64,000 nt of DNA from Pteria penguin (lineage: Eukaryota > Mollusca > Bivalvia > Pterioida > Pteriidae), in the NCBI GenBank assembly GCA_035048485.1, contig CM068592.1, positions 36,030,001 through 36,094,000 on the forward strand, in the 5' to 3' direction. This document shows, in pieces, positions 27,001 to 33,000 of this stretch. How positions within the stretch are numbered: the stretch's first letter is position 1; every line of letters begins with the position of its first letter. The position numbers and the translations under genes were made by a program. Under the pieces are notes generated by a model, which saw nothing but the letters and a program-made list of their open reading frames with translations, did not search any database and had not been told where the DNA came from.

Positions 27001-30000
27001 ATGATGACATAATACTTACAGCTGCCAGCTTATCAATGGAACAGGTGTGGTCTGGCTTCTGTGATAAGATGGCCTGTATGAGTTCCACTGGAGAATCAAA
27101 CTCGATGAAATCGACTTCTCCTGTACTGGGGTCAGCAGGTAGCTGTATAGCCTCCTCTTCCTACAATAGAACAAGCAACAGAACACAGTGAAATAAACAA
27201 GTGTTCTAAGAAGTCAATTATTTCTTGTCAACAAAATGAGGCAGATCATTTTTCATCACATTAAGATAATTTCACTTATATAGTGAAATATATCTGCCTT
27301 GTGCACAGAAACTTTCACCTGATTGACAGGACATGGATGGATCCTCAGTAAAGCTCCAACCCACAAACACTTGGTCCCAGACTAAACATGCTACTGACTG
27401 TCTTCAAAATGAAATTAATTTTTTTTTTTAGACAATAAACTATATATATTAGGTTCAGTTAGGAAGTTAACCTGCTTAAGTCAGGTTTATAACATCAGAT
27501 ACTGAGCATAAACTATGGCTTTGTACCACTTTCATGACATGAAGAGTCATTTCACTTATTTGTTTAGTATTATTATACTATCGTGTAATATTATAGACCT
27601 CACCGGATGTGTCCACTTTCCGATGCCATCCACGTCTCTGATATAGGCATAGTAATGACCACCATGGGCTCCACCTCTGTGTATCACTACCGAGAATAAG
27701 TCATACCAAATTTCCTCTGACTGCACCTATAACACATTTTTTTTTAATTCTGAATTTAAAAATCAAAGTACACAGTACTTACACAATAAAATTACAAAAA
27801 TACATTCCGACAATAAAAAATCTATTCAGACCTAGACCTATACATAAGCTAGCATTGTATGAAATTGTAACGAAATCAATTATTCTTAACTCAAGTTATT
27901 ATCTGGCAATCGAAATACAGTGATAAATGTCTATTTTTAGTAACAGTTATTTTAAAATTGACCTTTTGACCCCAAAATCAATCCGACCCTAGACCTTTAC
28001 ATTAGCTAGCCTTATATGCTTTTATGTTTGTGTGTACATGTATTCCACTATATGACTTTTGATTACAGAAATATACAGTTTGTTGGGCATTTCAGAAATA
28101 TTTATCAATTAAAATCAGGTCACAGGTACCACACTATTGATAAGTCAAACTTCAAAAGATCAAGAAAAATATTTAAGAATTATCAGGAGTTTGACTTCAA
28201 CTCTTAAACAGATATCAAAATACCCAAATCAGAACTCAACTTACAATAAAACGGCCTTCACCTGAAATATGAGTCATTCATATTTATGTAAATGAAAATC
28301 AAATGTAGTTCAATTTTTCATTACCTTTCAAACCCTGTATTATTCCTTTTATACAGGCTTCACAAAAACTTACTTGCCTGACCCCAGTGCTACCAGATTT
28401 ATTGTCCAGCGGGTAAAAATTGCCTAACAAAATATATAAGGGGCTAGTGGTTCAAACAATCAAAAAAAGTTTTTGTGAAGACTGTTTTCACACATGTAAC
28501 AATGTGCTAAATGTAACTATGCTTTAAATGAGTACATTCTATTTCTTCAACATACCTGCTCACAATACTTTGCCATGTTCAGTCTCTTTGGAAAAACGTA
28601 TTTCCCTGTTTCCTGTAAGACATTATATGATTTAAAAAGAGGCATTTAGTATTTATCTGTACATATTTATACTCACCCACATTCAAATTCAAACTGTTTA
28701 AAGATCTATGATTCTTACAATTCAAATCAGGAAACATTCTGATGCAGCACGAAGAATTCATTTACATGTAGATTAATGAATACTGGTACACATTCAATAC
28801 ACGAGCATATAACTGATAATCAAAAATTCGGCTAAAAAAAAATTTAATAATTACCCAAACCTAAAAATTTCAAAAAGAAATTCCAAATGTTAGTGCCTTT
28901 TACCTCTCTATGGTACATATTTACTCTTCAGGCCTTATTCTTATTTTCTTAATTTTGTACTACATTTATGATATGCATTTCTTGCATACTAAAGTGATAC
29001 AAATGTATGTAACACACCTAAGGAAAGCTCGTTAACAAATCAAGATATTTGTCAGAATACCTTGTATCTTTGGAGTTTGACAAGGTCAAAGCTGAATCTC
29101 AAAAGCGACACAGTAAGAATCTCTGGTAGACTTCGTATTCTGGCTCCCTGTAACATTATATCAATAAAACTTTATTTAGCTATGTTTGTGGTACATATGT
29201 ATTGTTTGAGATTGTATGATCAATTCACCCTCACTGTGTTGAACAATGTTTAGAGAGGAAGTAACCTGGAGTAGCTGGAGGGAAGAAAACCATCAAATGC
29301 CAACACATACAATGGATTCATTGCAATTTCCCTACCAAGGATGAAAACCTCATTAATTTTGAAGAAGAGAAATGTGAAATAATTCCATTTCCTCTCTTCT
29401 GCTCACTTAACCATTCAGGCATCCTAAATTCTGTTGACATGGAAATGCTAAAAGAAATATTTACATGTGTCAATAACTAACTCATTTTAAACCTTTATCA
29501 CAGAATATATATTTTGTCTAATGTGCTAGTATACATGTATAAAAACTCCTATCTGTTCTAGTTTCATTTACAACTCAGCTGTCTTTCAAAGGCAGCTCCA
29601 GATCTTGTCATGTTATTATAATGTATAGTTATTTTGGATTTCTTTTCTGATTATCCTTCAACTTTACTCTTTTGTTTCAACCAGGAGAGACTTGGTGTAG
29701 TGTTTTGAAGGGCATTTTAAACTGCCGTCAGTTTCGGCTCCAGTCTCAATCTAAGGATCATGCCACTATATTCAAGAGATCAGAAAGCTCCTGTTTCCTT
29801 GTGGTGATATGACCATGAAACAGTTGAAAATGATACAGAATATCAACAAATCAACCTTCTCCCCATCTGAATTTACCTTTCTGGCATCCACCAGCTTACT
29901 GCACTGATCACATCTGTATTGATTTTTACCGTCCATCATCTCCATCTGGCAATAACTCAAGTCTAGTCCATTTTCCAAAGACTCTGAACCAGCCACTGTC

Positions 30001-33000
30001 ACACACAGATCCAAAAAGTCCTCCTAGAAAAATCCACAATCAGACTTAGTCATTTTGCCATAATGTTGGTTGACATGTAATTAATGCTTTATAACAGTAT
30101 GGGTGATGGAACAAAGTAGACTTATGTTATTGACCTATGAGATAGATCATACCTCACAAACCACATGGGACAACACAACCAAAAATCCTTTGGAAGGTGT
30201 GTCTGAAATCCTGCAATCTCATTGGTCCACCACGACAGTGATGTACCAATGAAACAACACCTAATATTGGCAATACGGGGTTATGTTACCCATGTCGTAA
30301 TATGGCGGCGTTCAAAGACATAAATTATACCAGGTTTAAGGTGCTGCAAGATTTCAAATTAAAAGATTTTCAGAAACATATTTTGCAAGCTTTGGTTATG
30401 GAGAGACATGATGTCATCATATCTGTTAAAACAGGAATTCAAACACTTCCTTTTGTAAGTAGAATTGATTTCATTGGTTGTGAGGGCAGTGTTTGATGAC
30501 ATGAATATTAATAAGTTCTGAAGCTTTTTGCTTGTATTACCCCATGGGGTTTGTGAGGTACGATCCACCCCGTGTATTTCACACTTTGGTTAATGACTGG
30601 TTTACTGCAAAGTAAGGGTTTCCATGTCTTTTCTTGAATTTTCAAAGAATTACAATAAATTACTAAAAATTTACCTCTCTCTCACTGACTTTACCACAGA
30701 CAGTACATATTATCTGAAAATAGACACAACCTCAATATGTAGAGCATATTCTCACAAACTCAAGGTATAAACAATTCTTAAACAAACCTAGTACATAAAG
30801 AATTCTTTGTAGAACGAACAAATAACAGCAAAACAGAGAGTATTAATACAATCCTAGTAGCACAATGACTATTTATTTTGTTTTGTATACAACAATAATC
30901 ACAGAACTTACATAGCAAAATATAAACCACATTAAATGCGTATTTCATGATAGAGAAATAACAGTAATTTATACTTTGATAACAGTGAATCCTTTATATT
31001 CATACAGGGTACATATCTGATTGACAATCCATAGTACAGCCTGTTAATTACACCCCTCCCTCCCTCTTCAACACACATGAGTACACACAAAAGGTTTATT
31101 CTGACAATTATGATGATGGATCTCAGGGCTTTTTTCCAGAAATTGGGAAGAAGCTAAGCCTTTCATATGGAAAAATTTACGCATGATTTTGAAGCAAACT
31201 GGGAAAAAGTTGACTGACATTATGAAATATACAACGAATAAAAAGTATATGTTAAAAACTAAACATCTTTGTCGTTCTTCTGGCAAATCGAATCGGAATG
31301 TTATTTTAAGAAGCAATTCATCTTTTGGTTTGAGTATTGTCAATTTCTACCAAAAAGTGTATGTTTTACTAAAAGAACAACAAATTAAATCACATGCATG
31401 GACTTTTGCTGTAATAATTATGTCAGGAAGAGGGATAATTATTTCTTTATTTGGGGAAATTTGCTAACTCAGATTGGGAAAGAAGAAGGCTTTTTTTCAA
31501 CTGGGAAGCCACCGAATATCTGTCTCAATTATATATGATTAAAAAGCCCTCAATCCCTATTACAGCAGTAATACAATATACCTACCTGATTGACAATTTT
31601 GCCATGATACAGTCTATTTATCAGATCCTGCCCACTGGTAACAATACAGTATACAAAATACCTACCTGACTGACAATCTTGCTATGATACGGTCTATTTA
31701 TCAGATCCTGCCCACTGGTACCAATACAATATACAATATACCTACCTGACTGACAATCTTGCCATGATACGGTCTATTTATCAGATCCTGTCCACTGGTA
31801 CCAATACAATATACAATATACCTACCTGACTGACAACTTGCCACGATACGGTCTATTTATCAGATCCTGTCCACTGGTACCAATACAATATACCTACCTG
31901 ACTGACAATCTTGCCATGATACGGTCTATTTATCAGATCCCACCCACTGGTACCAATTCAATATACAATATACCTACCTGACTGACAATCTTGCCATGAT
32001 AAAGTCTATTTATCAGATCCCATCCACTGGTACTAATACAATATACAATATACCTACCTGATTGACAATCTTGCCATGATACAGTCTATTTATCAGATCC
32101 CGCCCACTGGTACCAACCAAAGATTCCTCTATAGCACTGAACAAGATCCTGTTTAACTCCTGAACATCATGCTGTTGTAACTCCTGATAAAAGAACAAAA
32201 TACATCAGTGTGTAAATGACTTTCCTACATTTGTGTACCAAGCCACAGGCAGTTAGGTATATCAGTTACACTGCTGTTCTTGTTTTTTAATCATTATTAT
32301 TCTAGGTTTAATCAGTATTCCTTATAAGAATATTTCTGTCACCAGATGTTAGTATATACAGTACAGTTCAGTCTTATAGACCTTGGTAAATACCATACTG
32401 TGCAGTCTAACAGACCTTGGTAAATACCATACTGTGCAGTCTAACACACTGGGACTAGTTTCACAGCAGAACTAATGACACTTAATATATCGTGCAATAT
32501 CTGAAGTTCTTTAGTAAAAAGAGCTGAATGAAACTAGAATACCGGAATAATTGAGATACACACTTACGTCTATTTAATAAATGTACAATAATACTACATG
32601 TGTAGCATTGCCATACAATTCTTTTGGACCAAAACATTACAGTATACATGAGATATGGTGAAGAAACATTTTTTGGAGGTTTTTCCAGGTAAAAATGATA
32701 GTTAATCTAAGTTAACTATATCTTACAGTATGTCTTTTTCGCAAAATTAATGGCTCACAGTTTCCTTACCTTATCCAAGGCATGGTGGATAGGTAGAAAG
32801 TGATTATATTCTTTTTTATTGTGGTTGTCATTTACATATTAAGTTTACATTAAATGAATTCTTACCTCATTATTAGTCCATCCAAAACTATTGGTTAAAT
32901 CAGTGGTGAGTACGCTCTGTCTATCACTAAGAAGAAGGCGGACAAATAATCGCTGTAGCTCCAGGGGAATTACACGAACCTAGCAATATAAGATCATGAA

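Larger units (their letters stand above)
27161..29876. other. USP40 introns 6-9 (exons 7-9 lie within)
   Basis: Outside the exons at 27604-27726, 28556-28612 and 29061-29147, I see AT-rich intron only, with a T-run near 27420. No repeat or RNA gene is recognisable. Confidence 0.5.

Noticed and set aside
31068..31669. ORFs on both strands near the exon 4 array
   Set aside because: No recognisable domain, overlapping frames on both strands and no splice context that fits either gene.
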